A stretch of DNA of 23,022 bases from an uncultured Clostridia bacterium (GTDB lineage: Bacteria; Bacillota; Clostridia; Christensenellales; CAG-138): positions 1-23,022 of the forward strand of contig CALGGM010000063.1 in the NCBI GenBank assembly GCA_937915925.1, in the 5' to 3' direction. Of the stretch, positions 14,554-21,590 are shown piece after piece. Position 1 is the stretch's first letter, and every line of letters starts with the position of its first letter. The notes under the pieces are model-generated. The model was not told the origin of the DNA, did no database searches, and was given only the letters and a program-made list of their open reading frames with translations. The translations under genes were made by a program, and so were the position numbers.

Positions 14554-15681
14554 ATGAACACAACAAAGCAACTCGATTTCTGGCGCTGTATCGCCATCAT
14601 AGCCCTTTGCGCGCTGATCGCGGTCAGTGTTTTGTACGCGGTCGGCGTCGGTTGGAAAACGCCCGCGGCGGGGAAGACCGAAACGGCGACGCTCTCACTG
14701 TGGAACGACGGCACCGGCGCAAAGCAAGCGCTGATCGATTACGTCACTGCCGTCACGACCGAGGGCGGCAAGGATTTTATCCCCGAAAAGGATCGCATCG
14801 CCGTATTCGATATGGACGGCACGCTCACCTGCGAGACGTACTATACGTATTACGATACGATGATGTTCATCGAATACTGCCTCGTCGATCATCCGGAGCG
14901 CGTTTCAGACGAGCTGAAGCAGGTCGCCGCCGCCATTCAGCCGGGGTATCTTGCCGATGAGACGCTTGCGCGAAACTTCGCAAAGGCGTATGCGGGCATG
15001 ACGGTGGAGGAATTCTCCGCGTATGTCGAGGAATTCGGAAAGAAGTACACGCAGAGCTTTGAAAACATGCGCTATATCGACAACTTCTATCTGCCGATGG
15101 TCGAGCTTGTGGAATATCTCTACAACAACGGCTTTGAGATCTGGGTCATCAGCGGCACCGAGCGCACAACGACCCGCGCGATCATCGCCAATTCGCCGAT
15201 CAAAGATTACGTTTTGCCGGAGCATGTGATCGGCACGGACTTCGAGGTCAAGCAGAAGGGGCACGAAAGCGAGCCGTCCAACATGGATTTCAAGTATGAA
15301 AACGGCGACGAGCTCGTGCTGACCGGCGGCTTCATTCAAAAGAACCTGAACGCGAATAAGTCCATCTACATCGAGCGCGAGATCGGGCAGCGTCCGGTTC
15401 TGGCGTTCGGCAACAGCGGCAGCGATACGAGCATGATGAACTATACGATCGACGCAAGAAATCCGTACCGCGCCGAAGCCTACATGATCGTTGCGGACGA
15501 TAATTTCCGCGAATGGGGCAAGCAGGATTGGGATGCGAAGTCCACGGACTATCGTGAGAAGGGCTTTATCCCGATCTCCATGAAGAGCGACTTTGCCGTG
15601 ATCTATCCGGACGGAATCACAAAGGCGAAGGAACAGTACGTGCCGTTCGTGCTCGATGAAGCGCTCAAGCCCGCTGCATAA
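14554..15681 (+). CDS. Membrane-anchored HAD-family phosphatase
   Basis: A 375-residue protein with an uncleaved-looking N-terminal membrane helix (residues about 10-31) and a large domain predicted to lie outside the cell. HAD motifs are complete: FDMDGTLTCE (motif I, both aspartates), VISGTERTT (motif II), a lysine-bearing stretch near KNLNANKS, and GNSGSDTSM (motif IV). The type resembles phosphoserine-phosphatase-like HADs with a long cap. Unlike the HAD quartet of region 1, the general-acid aspartate is present, so it is probably an active phosphatase. AAGGA lies 8 nt before ATG 14554; an ATG at 14548 is possible but poorly spaced. It is controlled by box B and ends at a bidirectional terminator. 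The substrate is unknown. Confidence 0.85.
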   Translation: MNTTKQLDFWRCIAIIALCALIAVSVLYAVGVGWKTPAAGKTETATLSLWNDGTGAKQALIDYVTAVTTEGGKDFIPEKDRIAVFDMDGTLTCETYYTYYDTMMFIEYCLVDHPERVSDELKQVAAAIQPGYLADETLARNFAKAYAGMTVEEFSAYVEEFGKKYTQSFENMRYIDNFYLPMVELVEYLYNNGFEIWVISGTERTTTRAIIANSPIKDYVLPEHVIGTDFEVKQKGHESEPSNMDFKYENGDELVLTGGFIQKNLNANKSIYIEREIGQRPVLAFGNSGSDTSMMNYTIDARNPYRAEAYMIVADDNFREWGKQDWDAKSTDYREKGFIPISMKSDFAVIYPDGITKAKEQYVPFVLDEALKPAA

Positions 15682-15703
15682 TCGAAAATACGGAAGAAAA
15701 ACA

Positions 15704-15736
15704 TCGCCGCAAGCGTTCTGCCTGCGGCGACTTTTT
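15704..15736. terminator. Bidirectional rho-independent terminator
   Basis: Stem TCGCCGCA (15704-15711) with TGCGGCGA (15723-15730), an 11-nt loop, then CTTTTT. On the other strand the same stem is followed by TGTTTTTC. It lies between convergent genes and ends the HAD phosphatase transcript as well as the response-regulator transcript. Confidence 0.9.
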
Positions 15737-15746
15737 GTATCGGTAT

Positions 15747-16562
15747 TTACATTCTTTGCCGCATGCGGTCGAGGAACGCTTCCGTCGTGCTTGCCCACGA
15801 ATAGGCGTTCATGTATTCGCCGCGATAGGCGTTGATCGCATCGACGTCGCCGTTCAGGAAGCGGAAAAGATCGCAATCCAGTTTTTCGGGGCAGACGCGA
15901 AGCGCGCCCTGCTTCATCTCTAAGATGTCCTCCGCGCCGACGCTTTTTAAGGTGGTGCGCAGCGAACGGATCACGACGTCGAGCTGCTTTTGCATGGAGC
16001 GGTCGTAAATGCCCTCCTCCCACAGAACGGCAAATGCCGACGCACGGGTGATGCTGCCGCCCTGTCGGTCGATTAGATACGCGAGTAGCTCTTTTGCTTT
16101 CGAACGCGGAAACGCAACGACCTGTCCGTTTGCATAGAGGTCGAATTCGCCGAACGTCCGTGCGGAAATCTTTGCGCCGTCGGCGGGGAGGAGGCTCCTT
16201 GTGCTGCGGCGCTGCATGGCAAGGTCGATCTCCTCTTTCAGGCGCTGTTTGTTGACCGGCTTCAGGAGATATCCCGAAGCATGCAGCCGGAACGCGTCCA
16301 CCGCGTATTCCGAATACCCGGTGAGAAAGATGATCGAAACGTTCGGATCGATTGTCCGGATGCGCGCGGCAAGCTCGATGCCGTTCATGTCCGGCATATT
16401 GATGTCGAGCAGCGCGATGTCTGCCGTGCGGCTTTTCAGCCAATCGAGAGCATCCGCCGCGTTCGAAAAGCCGCAGACCTCCGGCTTTGACGGAAGCTCC
16501 CGACAAAGCGCGGCAGTCATATTCAGGATCAGCGGTTCATCGTCGATGCAGATGATCTTCAT
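15747..16562 (-). CDS. Orphan response regulator with OmpR/SARP-like winged helix
   Basis: A 271-residue transcription factor. The receiver domain spans residues 1-118, with acidic D7 and D8, phosphoacceptor D53 in LLDINMPDMNG, T81 and K101 (LLKPVNK). A winged-helix domain (about 130-215: FGEFDLYANGQVVAFPRSKAKELLAYL) is followed by a short tail with AYRGEYMNAYSWA, as in SARP-type regulators with a reduced BTAD. No histidine kinase is adjacent. It starts 10 nt after the DUF3592-type gene, with only a weak ribosome site (GAAGGGCG), so it may rely on coupling. Winged-helix regulators bind tandem repeats of about 11 bp, so this protein is the leading candidate to bind the four TGTTGGACA boxes, including the one before its own operon. 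Confidence 0.88.
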   Translation of the reverse strand: MKIICIDDEPLILNMTAALCRELPSKPEVCGFSNAADALDWLKSRTADIALLDINMPDMNGIELAARIRTIDPNVSIIFLTGYSEYAVDAFRLHASGYLLKPVNKQRLKEEIDLAMQRRSTRSLLPADGAKISARTFGEFDLYANGQVVAFPRSKAKELLAYLIDRQGGSITRASAFAVLWEEGIYDRSMQKQLDVVIRSLRTTLKSVGAEDILEMKQGALRVCPEKLDCDLFRFLNGDVDAINAYRGEYMNAYSWASTTEAFLDRMRQRM

Positions 16563-16572
16563 GGCAATACGT

Positions 16573-17616
16573 TTATTCGCCCTTCAGGGTGTTGAACAGC
16601 GCTCTTCTCGTGCCGCCGGACGCGTCGCTTGCTTCGGTCCGCGCGAACGCGAGCAGCGTCACAAACAGCAGTTCAATGTTCTGCTCCTTCGTCCAGATGC
16701 GATAGAAGCCCTGCGCGGGAATACCCCTTGCAACTATGTGCGCCTCGGCGTCATCCTCGTGTACATATTGGCTCGTGCTTTCCACGCGCGCAAGCTCGGC
16801 ATCGTCGCGATAGATTGCGAAATTCACGCCGATAAGTTTGCCGCTGCCGCCGCCGATGCTTGATTCGACACGAATGCCGTTGCGCTTCAGGTGCTTCCAG
16901 ATGTCCTCGCCGTCGAAGGAGATCGTGTGATGGTTGTCGATCAGCATGGAGTTCCAGTCGGTCGATTCCTCATGCCCGATCAGATGCGGCTTGGTAACGT
17001 TGTTGACGTAATCGATGAAGTCGAACTCAAACGGCGTCACCAGAGAGTACTTTGTCATCTTCGCCTCAATCAGCACATTGCGGTTTGCGTCCTCGATCCG
17101 ATGACCGTACTTCGGCGTGCCGAGATCGGTCAAGAAGTACAGCTCGCGCTCCTCGCCGAGAACGGGGGAGGGGTAGACCGCGTCCGTTCCGACCGCTTCC
17201 GTTTCCTTGAGGTTTTTCAGCTTCTTCTTTCCGAGGATGACGGAGCCGAGCGCAACCGCAAGGACCACGCCGCCCGCGATGATCAGGTAGATCGCGATGC
17301 CTTTGCCGCTGTGGATCACGGACGGATCGGTCGGATCGTACAGGACGTCGACCGTCTTGCCGACCTTGTAGAAGGGGCTGTAGGAATCGAGCAGTTGGAC
17401 GTATTCTGTCCCGTTGACGGTGTACTTGACCGTGACGTCGTGCTGGACGTCGTCATCCGAAAAATCGCCCGGACGCTCCACGACGGAAACGATCTCGGCT
17501 GTCGTTTTTTCAAAGCCCTTCGATTGGAAGAATGTCAGATACACGCCGACGGCGATCACGATGATCGCGAGGACCATCGCAAACCAGCGCAGACGAATGC
17601 CTTTGAGTGAGAACAT
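16573..17616 (-). CDS. DUF3592-like membrane protein with an unassigned C-terminal domain
   Basis: A 347-residue protein with a TM helix near residues 10-30, an extracytoplasmic beta-rich DUF3592-like segment (VKYTVNGTEYV, DVLYDPTDPSVIHSGKG), a second TM helix near 107-130, and a cytoplasmic C-terminal domain of about 200 residues. That domain contains KYGHRIEDANRNVLIEAKM, faintly like tubby/LURP-one proteins that sense or bind membranes; this is a guess. A serine- and glycine-rich SSIGGGSGK stretch is present, but no catalytic motif is seen. AAGGAG lies before ATG 17616. It is the first gene after box C and is cotranscribed with the response regulator, so it could be a membrane input or an output of that regulator. 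Confidence 0.75.
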   Translation of the reverse strand: MFSLKGIRLRWFAMVLAIIVIAVGVYLTFFQSKGFEKTTAEIVSVVERPGDFSDDDVQHDVTVKYTVNGTEYVQLLDSYSPFYKVGKTVDVLYDPTDPSVIHSGKGIAIYLIIAGGVVLAVALGSVILGKKKLKNLKETEAVGTDAVYPSPVLGEERELYFLTDLGTPKYGHRIEDANRNVLIEAKMTKYSLVTPFEFDFIDYVNNVTKPHLIGHEESTDWNSMLIDNHHTISFDGEDIWKHLKRNGIRVESSIGGGSGKLIGVNFAIYRDDAELARVESTSQYVHEDDAEAHIVARGIPAQGFYRIWTKEQNIELLFVTLLAFARTEASDASGGTRRALFNTLKGE

Positions 17617-17646
17617 AGTAAATCTCCTTTCCCTTTCTTACAGGGT

Positions 17647-17680
17647 ATTCCATCACACGCTGTCCAACAAATGTCCAACA
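17647..17680 (-). promoter_or_regulatory. Tandem TGTTGGACA box C and -10 before the DUF3592/response-regulator operon
   Basis: On the minus strand, the same 20-mer (17661-17680), 8 nt, then TGGAAT (17647-17652), a weak -10. The predicted start is near 17640, 24 nt before ATG 17616. It lies in the gap behind the STAS gene, so the response-regulator operon has its own promoter and could be autoregulated. Confidence 0.68.
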
Positions 17681-17710
17681 GCGTTTGCAAAAGCTGATTT
17701 TGCGAAAGGC

Positions 17711-18007
17711 TTATTCGATCGTCAGAATATCGGAGAACCCGGTTACCTCGAAGATCTCCATGATGATCTCGTTCGCGTTTTTGACCTTCATAATGCCCTG
17801 CCGATTCATCGTCTTCTGCGCCGCAAGAAGCACGCGAAGCCCTGCGGATGAGATGTAGTCGAGCTTTTCAAAATCAAAGGTCAGCGCCTCGACGCCTTCG
17901 AGCGCCTCTTTCAGCGTCTCCTCGAGGTTCGGCGCGGTCATGGTGTCCAATCTGCCTTCCAGCGCTACGATCAGCGAAGTTCCGATCCTGTCCTGATGAA
18001 TGGTCAT
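17711..18007 (-). CDS. STAS-domain anti-sigma factor antagonist (RsbV/SpoIIAA-like)
   Basis: A 98-residue stand-alone STAS protein. It has the LEGRLDTMTAPNLEE strand-helix start and the regulatory loop LDYISSAGLRVLL (49-61). Antagonists of this type bind an RsbW-like kinase unless phosphorylated on a serine of this loop, and an RsbU-like phosphatase reverses that. Aligned on the glycine, A55 occupies the position of SpoIIAA Ser58, and S54 is the likely acceptor instead. GAGGAG lies before ATG 18007, 12 nt after the previous gene. It is the last gene of the four-gene operon from box D. Likely partners in the island are the SpoIIE-type phosphatase and the HATPase part of the fusion protein. Confidence 0.9.
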   Translation of the reverse strand: MTIHQDRIGTSLIVALEGRLDTMTAPNLEETLKEALEGVEALTFDFEKLDYISSAGLRVLLAAQKTMNRQGIMKVKNANEIIMEIFEVTGFSDILTIE

Positions 18008-18019
18008 GTTTTTCTCCTC

Positions 18020-18634
18020 TCAGAATGTTTTTTCGATTACCATTTCCACGTTGTTTCCGCGGATAAAGATCTTTACGTCGTCGGCGAGCCGTGCCGTGAT
18101 CGACTTTTCCAGCTCGTCCCATTTTTCCGGTTCCTTCTCTTTGTTTTCGGCGACGGCGTCCCGATACGCCTTCAGCGACCAACCGTATAGCATGGCGTTC
18201 GGCGACATGTCCATCGACGCGTCAAAGCCCGTTACATCCACATAGGAATAGCCGTAGCCAAGCTCGGATACAGCGGGGTCATACGATTCGGACATCGTCG
18301 CCAAAATCTCTTTGAGCCGTCCCATAAAGCCCTTTGCGGCGGCGTTTTTTCCGGACGAGCTCGTTTTGAGAAGTACTTCGCGAAGCGCCTGCGTCATGAC
18401 CGTCTGCGTCTTGAGATGCAGGGAAAACACCGTACCTTCCGACTCGACCCAATAGTGGAACCGTTCGTCGCCGATCAGCGTTTTCAGCATGCCCGTCATC
18501 TCCTCGGCGAGCAGCCGTAACCGCAATGTCTGCTTCGGGTCCAGATCGCGATAGGCGGCGGCGCGCTCGGTTTCAAGGAGCACGTTTTCAAATCCCGTTC
18601 CGTTTGGGGTAATGGTAATGACGTCTGTTTTCAT
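18020..18634 (-). CDS. Unassigned protein, possibly a degenerate RsbW-like ATPase
   Basis: A 204-residue protein that I do not firmly recognise. The segment LRLRLLAEEMTGML (about 37-50) resembles the N-box helix of GHKL anti-sigma kinases, and the end GNNVEMVIEKTF resembles their last strand. However, the glycine-rich ATP-binding boxes are not seen and about 60 residues of insertion lie between. It could be an inactive HATPase relative that binds STAS proteins without phosphorylating them. No signal peptide or TM helix is present. GGAGGT lies before ATG 18634. It lies between the PHP gene (14 nt) and the STAS gene (12 nt), so it is certainly part of the operon. Its position directly before an antagonist gene mirrors rsbV/rsbW pairs. 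Confidence 0.6.
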   Translation of the reverse strand: MKTDVITITPNGTGFENVLLETERAAAYRDLDPKQTLRLRLLAEEMTGMLKTLIGDERFHYWVESEGTVFSLHLKTQTVMTQALREVLLKTSSSGKNAAAKGFMGRLKEILATMSESYDPAVSELGYGYSYVDVTGFDASMDMSPNAMLYGWSLKAYRDAVAENKEKEPEKWDELEKSITARLADDVKIFIRGNNVEMVIEKTF

Positions 18635-18648
18635 GGAAATACCTCCGT

Positions 18649-19515
18649 TTATCGTTCTTCCGTTCTCTGTAAAAACCGCAAAAGCCCGTTCGGGATCTCC
18701 GCTCTTCCGTCCATCCCGGTGTCGCCCAATTTGACCAGCTTGTTGCTTCCGTGATAATCGCTGCCCGCCGTAACGTACAGCCCGAACCCTTCGGCAAGCG
18801 CAAGCACCTCCTGACGAAGCTTATCGGTGTAGCCGGAATAGAACGCCTCCATGCCCAAAAGTCCGAAGCCCATCAGCTTTTCGACACGGTTTTTCAGCGC
18901 TTCGCCGAGGATCAGCTGATCGCCGTTTCCGAACGGCGGATGCGCAAGCACGGGAATGCCGCCGCTTTCCGATATGCCGCGGATCGCTTCCTCCGGGCGG
19001 ACGTATTCCTCCGCGATGTGCGCCTGATTGATATACGTCCGGATCGCTTCGTTCCGGCCCTTTGCATAGCCCTTCTGCACCATCAGGTTCCCGATGTGCG
19101 GCTTTCCCGGATTGTCCGTCTTCAGAAGCGTATCGACGTCCTGCTCGGAGAAGGTGAACCCGAACCGCTCCTTCAGAAACGCCAGTCGCTTCAACAGTTT
19201 TTTCATGCGGTATCCGTGACCGAGCTGCACGATCCGATTGATCGCCTCCGCGTCCGGATCGTAGCCGTAGCCGAGGATGTGATACTGCCCTTCTTCGTCC
19301 TTGCATGAAAATTCCACGCCCGTGATAAACGCGGGATCGTCCGCCTTTCGCGCGGAAAGGATGCGTCTGCCGCCCTCGATTGCGTCGTGATCCGTGACCG
19401 AAAACAGCCCGATCCCGGCAGCTTTGACGCGCACAAGAATCTCCTCCGGCGTATCGGTGCCGTCGGAAACGGTCGTGTGCATATGCAGATCGATTTTCGG
19501 AAAGGGTTCCGTCAT
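18649..19515 (-). CDS. PHP-domain phosphoesterase, nucleoside 3',5'-bisphosphate phosphatase-like
   Basis: A 288-residue PHP protein of the YciV/TrpH type. The metal motifs are IDLHMHTTVSDG, VTDHDAIEG, GVEFSC, a histidine in GKPHIGNLM, VLAHP and GSDYHG, in the order known for enzymes that dephosphorylate nucleoside 3',5'-bisphosphates or trim RNA 5' ends. It is longer than the PHP protein of region 2 and carries the insert between GVEFSC and GKPHIG typical of this subgroup. The frame also allows a TTG start at 19524 that overlaps the previous stop as TTGA; I prefer the ATG at 19515, but neither has a good ribosome site, so coupling is likely. It is second in the operon from box D. Its link to signalling could be removal of a nucleotide by-product. 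Confidence 0.85.
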   Translation of the reverse strand: MTEPFPKIDLHMHTTVSDGTDTPEEILVRVKAAGIGLFSVTDHDAIEGGRRILSARKADDPAFITGVEFSCKDEEGQYHILGYGYDPDAEAINRIVQLGHGYRMKKLLKRLAFLKERFGFTFSEQDVDTLLKTDNPGKPHIGNLMVQKGYAKGRNEAIRTYINQAHIAEEYVRPEEAIRGISESGGIPVLAHPPFGNGDQLILGEALKNRVEKLMGFGLLGMEAFYSGYTDKLRQEVLALAEGFGLYVTAGSDYHGSNKLVKLGDTGMDGRAEIPNGLLRFLQRTEER

Positions 19516-19520
19516 ACGCT

Positions 19521-21080
19521 TCAAAGATTCTTTTTCAATGTTAAAATGTTCTGTCCGCCGCGGTATTCATACGCGACGTCGTCCATGATCTTCTTGGTCA
19601 AAAAGATCCCGAGCCCGCCGATCTCGCGCTCCGATGCGGAGAGCAGAACGTCCGGATCCCGATGCTTCAAAGGATCGTAAGGAACGCCGTGATCCATAAA
19701 CGTGATCGAAACGCTCATCGGATCCTCGGAAAACTCGACGCGTACGGTCGCGCTGCCGGAAAGCGGGGAGTACGCGTAATGCGCGATGTTGATGAAGATC
19801 TCCTCCGCGGCGAGTCCGATCTGCATCCGTGCCTTCATGGGACAGTCGTTTTCCTCAAGGTGCTGCTCGATAAACGCCTGCACCGTCGGAAGATTTTCGT
19901 CGGTCGCCTCGACCTCGATCTCGTTTCGGGTGAACAGCAGCGAATCGACGGTGTTCAGAAGCTCCAAAAGCTCTTTCGTCCAGTACGTGATCTCCTTGCG
20001 GTCCATCTCATTTTCAAGCCCGCGTCTGCGGATCGAACGACGGATCAAACGCATATAGCCGACGATGCGCGCCTTGTCCTCGACCTCGCGGAGCTTCTTT
20101 TCATTGCCCGTGCCAAGATACGCCGAAAGCGCACGGCGCCAGAAGCGCTTGCCGGTTTCAAAGTCGAAGCCCTGGAACCGCATGATAACGCCGTGATCGA
20201 CCTCGGAGAAGCCGACGAACGAATTGTAGATCGAGCCGAGCTCAAAGATGGGGTAGCCCACGGCGAGCGTGTCCATGTCAATGATCAGCACCTCGTCGTT
20301 TTGCAGCTCGAGATTCTTTGTATGATAGTCGCCGTGGATCATATGATCGTCGTGCGGCACGGCTTCGATCAACGCATACAGCTTCTTCCAAGCGTCCTCC
20401 GGAAGATAGTCCTTTAAGAACGTCGCCCAGCCGAGCGCCGTTTCCTTCATGTCGGGCAGCTTTCCCTTCGGCACGAGCGTCGCGTGGATCTTTTTCAGCA
20501 TATCCACGAACTCCGTGACGCACCAGTCGAACTTGTCCGGATCGTTTTTCAGGATCTTCGAAAACGAACGCGCGTTCAAAAGCTCGAATACCGAGCCGTA
20601 GCTGTTGCCGACCTTGACCACGTCATAGGAGATCGCGGTGGGAATCCCGAGGATCAGCGCAAGCTTCGCAACCTCGCGCTCGTGCTGAATGTCCTTTAAC
20701 GCGTCGGCATTTTTATAGACCTTTACGACGTTGTCCTTGTCGATGCGGTAGATCGTGCCGTTTGCGCCGCGCCCGATCTCCTCGCAGCCCTCGATCGAAA
20801 CGACGCGGTACGCCTTTTCGACCTTCATCATTTCGGTAAAGCCGGTCATGTCGAGGATCTCGTAGACGTCGGAATTTACGCCCGTGATGGTGAGATCGGG
20901 GTGTGTCTTCTTGACCCGAAGCAGCATCCTTAACCCCGCGCTTGAAATATACTGGAGCTCCGTCGCATCCAGAACGACCGCCGCGCCGTCCTTGCCTTCA
21001 AGCTCGGAGAGGATGTTCCGTTCGATTTCGGCGGCGTTGTTGGAATCGATCCGCCCTTTTAATGCAATCTGTACCGTCAT
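19521..21080 (-). CDS. STAS - phosphotransferase-like kinase - HATPase triple fusion
   Basis: A 519-residue protein with three modules. Residues 1-95 are a STAS antagonist domain with ELQYISSAGLRMLL. Residues 97-370 are an aminoglycoside-phosphotransferase-like kinase: glycine loop IGRGANG (102-108), lysine K120 in VVKVYK, catalytic HGDYHTKN (H249, D251, N256) and metal D268 in IIDMD. Residues 385-519 are an RsbW-like HATPase: N-box EEIFINIAHYAY (E426-N431), FMDHGVPYDP (D463, G465) and the IGGLGIFLTKKI lid. Antagonist and anti-sigma kinase, normally separate partners, are thus joined through another kinase. AGGAGA lies before ATG 21080. It is the first gene behind box D. It presumably sets the phosphorylation state of STAS loops in the island; its final target is not visible, since no sigma factor gene is present. 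Confidence 0.9.
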   Translation of the reverse strand: MTVQIALKGRIDSNNAAEIERNILSELEGKDGAAVVLDATELQYISSAGLRMLLRVKKTHPDLTITGVNSDVYEILDMTGFTEMMKVEKAYRVVSIEGCEEIGRGANGTIYRIDKDNVVKVYKNADALKDIQHEREVAKLALILGIPTAISYDVVKVGNSYGSVFELLNARSFSKILKNDPDKFDWCVTEFVDMLKKIHATLVPKGKLPDMKETALGWATFLKDYLPEDAWKKLYALIEAVPHDDHMIHGDYHTKNLELQNDEVLIIDMDTLAVGYPIFELGSIYNSFVGFSEVDHGVIMRFQGFDFETGKRFWRRALSAYLGTGNEKKLREVEDKARIVGYMRLIRRSIRRRGLENEMDRKEITYWTKELLELLNTVDSLLFTRNEIEVEATDENLPTVQAFIEQHLEENDCPMKARMQIGLAAEEIFINIAHYAYSPLSGSATVRVEFSEDPMSVSITFMDHGVPYDPLKHRDPDVLLSASEREIGGLGIFLTKKIMDDVAYEYRGGQNILTLKKNL

Positions 21081-21110
21081 AACAATCTCCTATCTGGCTT
21101 TATCTTTTTG

Positions 21111-21144
21111 TTTCTATCATATCTTGTCCAACAAATGTCCAACA
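21111..21144 (-). promoter_or_regulatory. Tandem TGTTGGACA box D and -10 before the fusion-protein operon
   Basis: On the minus strand, the same 20-mer (21125-21144), 8 nt, then TAGAAA (21111-21116). TATGAT, 3 nt after the box, is an alternative -10. The predicted start is near 21104, 24 nt before ATG 21080. This promoter should drive the four genes down to 17711. Confidence 0.68.
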
Positions 21145-21507
21145 AACCGACCGTCAATCAACAGTAACCTGCGTTGCTTTTTCCAAACGTTCGGACCGCG
21201 CAGTACGATCCAAACAAGCCCCAAAAGCGGCAGGTTCAGCGGACCGGATCGATTCCGGATGCAAAGCCGCTCATGCGGATTTTCCTATACAATACCAGTA
21301 TAGCATAGGTACACGCGTTTTTCAAAGAAAATACTGAAAGCGCACAACTTCCGTTGCCGCGATCTATGCCAACTATGACGCGGCAATCAATACAAACGGA
21401 TACATATATTATCACCAACAGCGACCCCTCGGTCCGAAAGTCGGCTGATCGAAACACTTTACAGGAACTTGAAAGGACGTTTCGGCATCCTTTCTTTTTG
21501 TTTTGGA
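21145..21507. other. Intergenic spacer without a convincing gene
   Basis: This stretch separates the signalling island from the ATPase gene. Short open frames on both strands lack ribosome sites and resemble no family I know. It contains a small inverted repeat, CTATAC-AATACCA-GTATAG (21285-21303). A 36-codon frame near 21338-21447 ends in IYYHQQRPLGPKVG, which is faintly reminiscent of transposase tails, but this is too short to call. Confidence 0.5.
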
Positions 21508-21535
21508 TTGACTTTTTCGGCAATGGTGGTATACT
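21508..21535 (+). promoter_or_regulatory. Promoter of the ATPase gene
   Basis: TTGACT (21508-21513), a 16-nt spacer, then TATACT (21530-21535). The predicted start is near 21542, about 50 nt before ATG 21591. Confidence 0.65.
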
Positions 21536-21540
21536 GTTCA

Positions 21541-21576
21541 TTGAGAAGTTACATTGTATACATGACAAGTTCTCAA
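21541..21576. promoter_or_regulatory. 36-bp interrupted palindrome over the transcription start
   Basis: The outer arms TTGAGAA and TTCTCAA match perfectly, TT/AA pairs lie inside them, and the centre is the palindrome TGTATACA. It begins 6 nt after the -10 hexamer, so it could be an operator for an unknown repressor. As RNA it would fold into a stem close to the ribosome site. Confidence 0.45.
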
Positions 21577-21590
21577 CAGGAGGAACCGAT

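Noticed and set aside
17687..17703. Hairpin GCAAAA-GCTGA-TTTTGC behind the STAS gene as terminator
   Set aside because: The stem has only six pairs, mostly A-T, and no T run follows on the minus strand.
21338..21447. Possible transposase remnant ending in IYYHQQRPLGPKVG
   Set aside because: Only about 36 codons are present, with no terminal inverted repeats or other transposase motifs; the resemblance is too weak.
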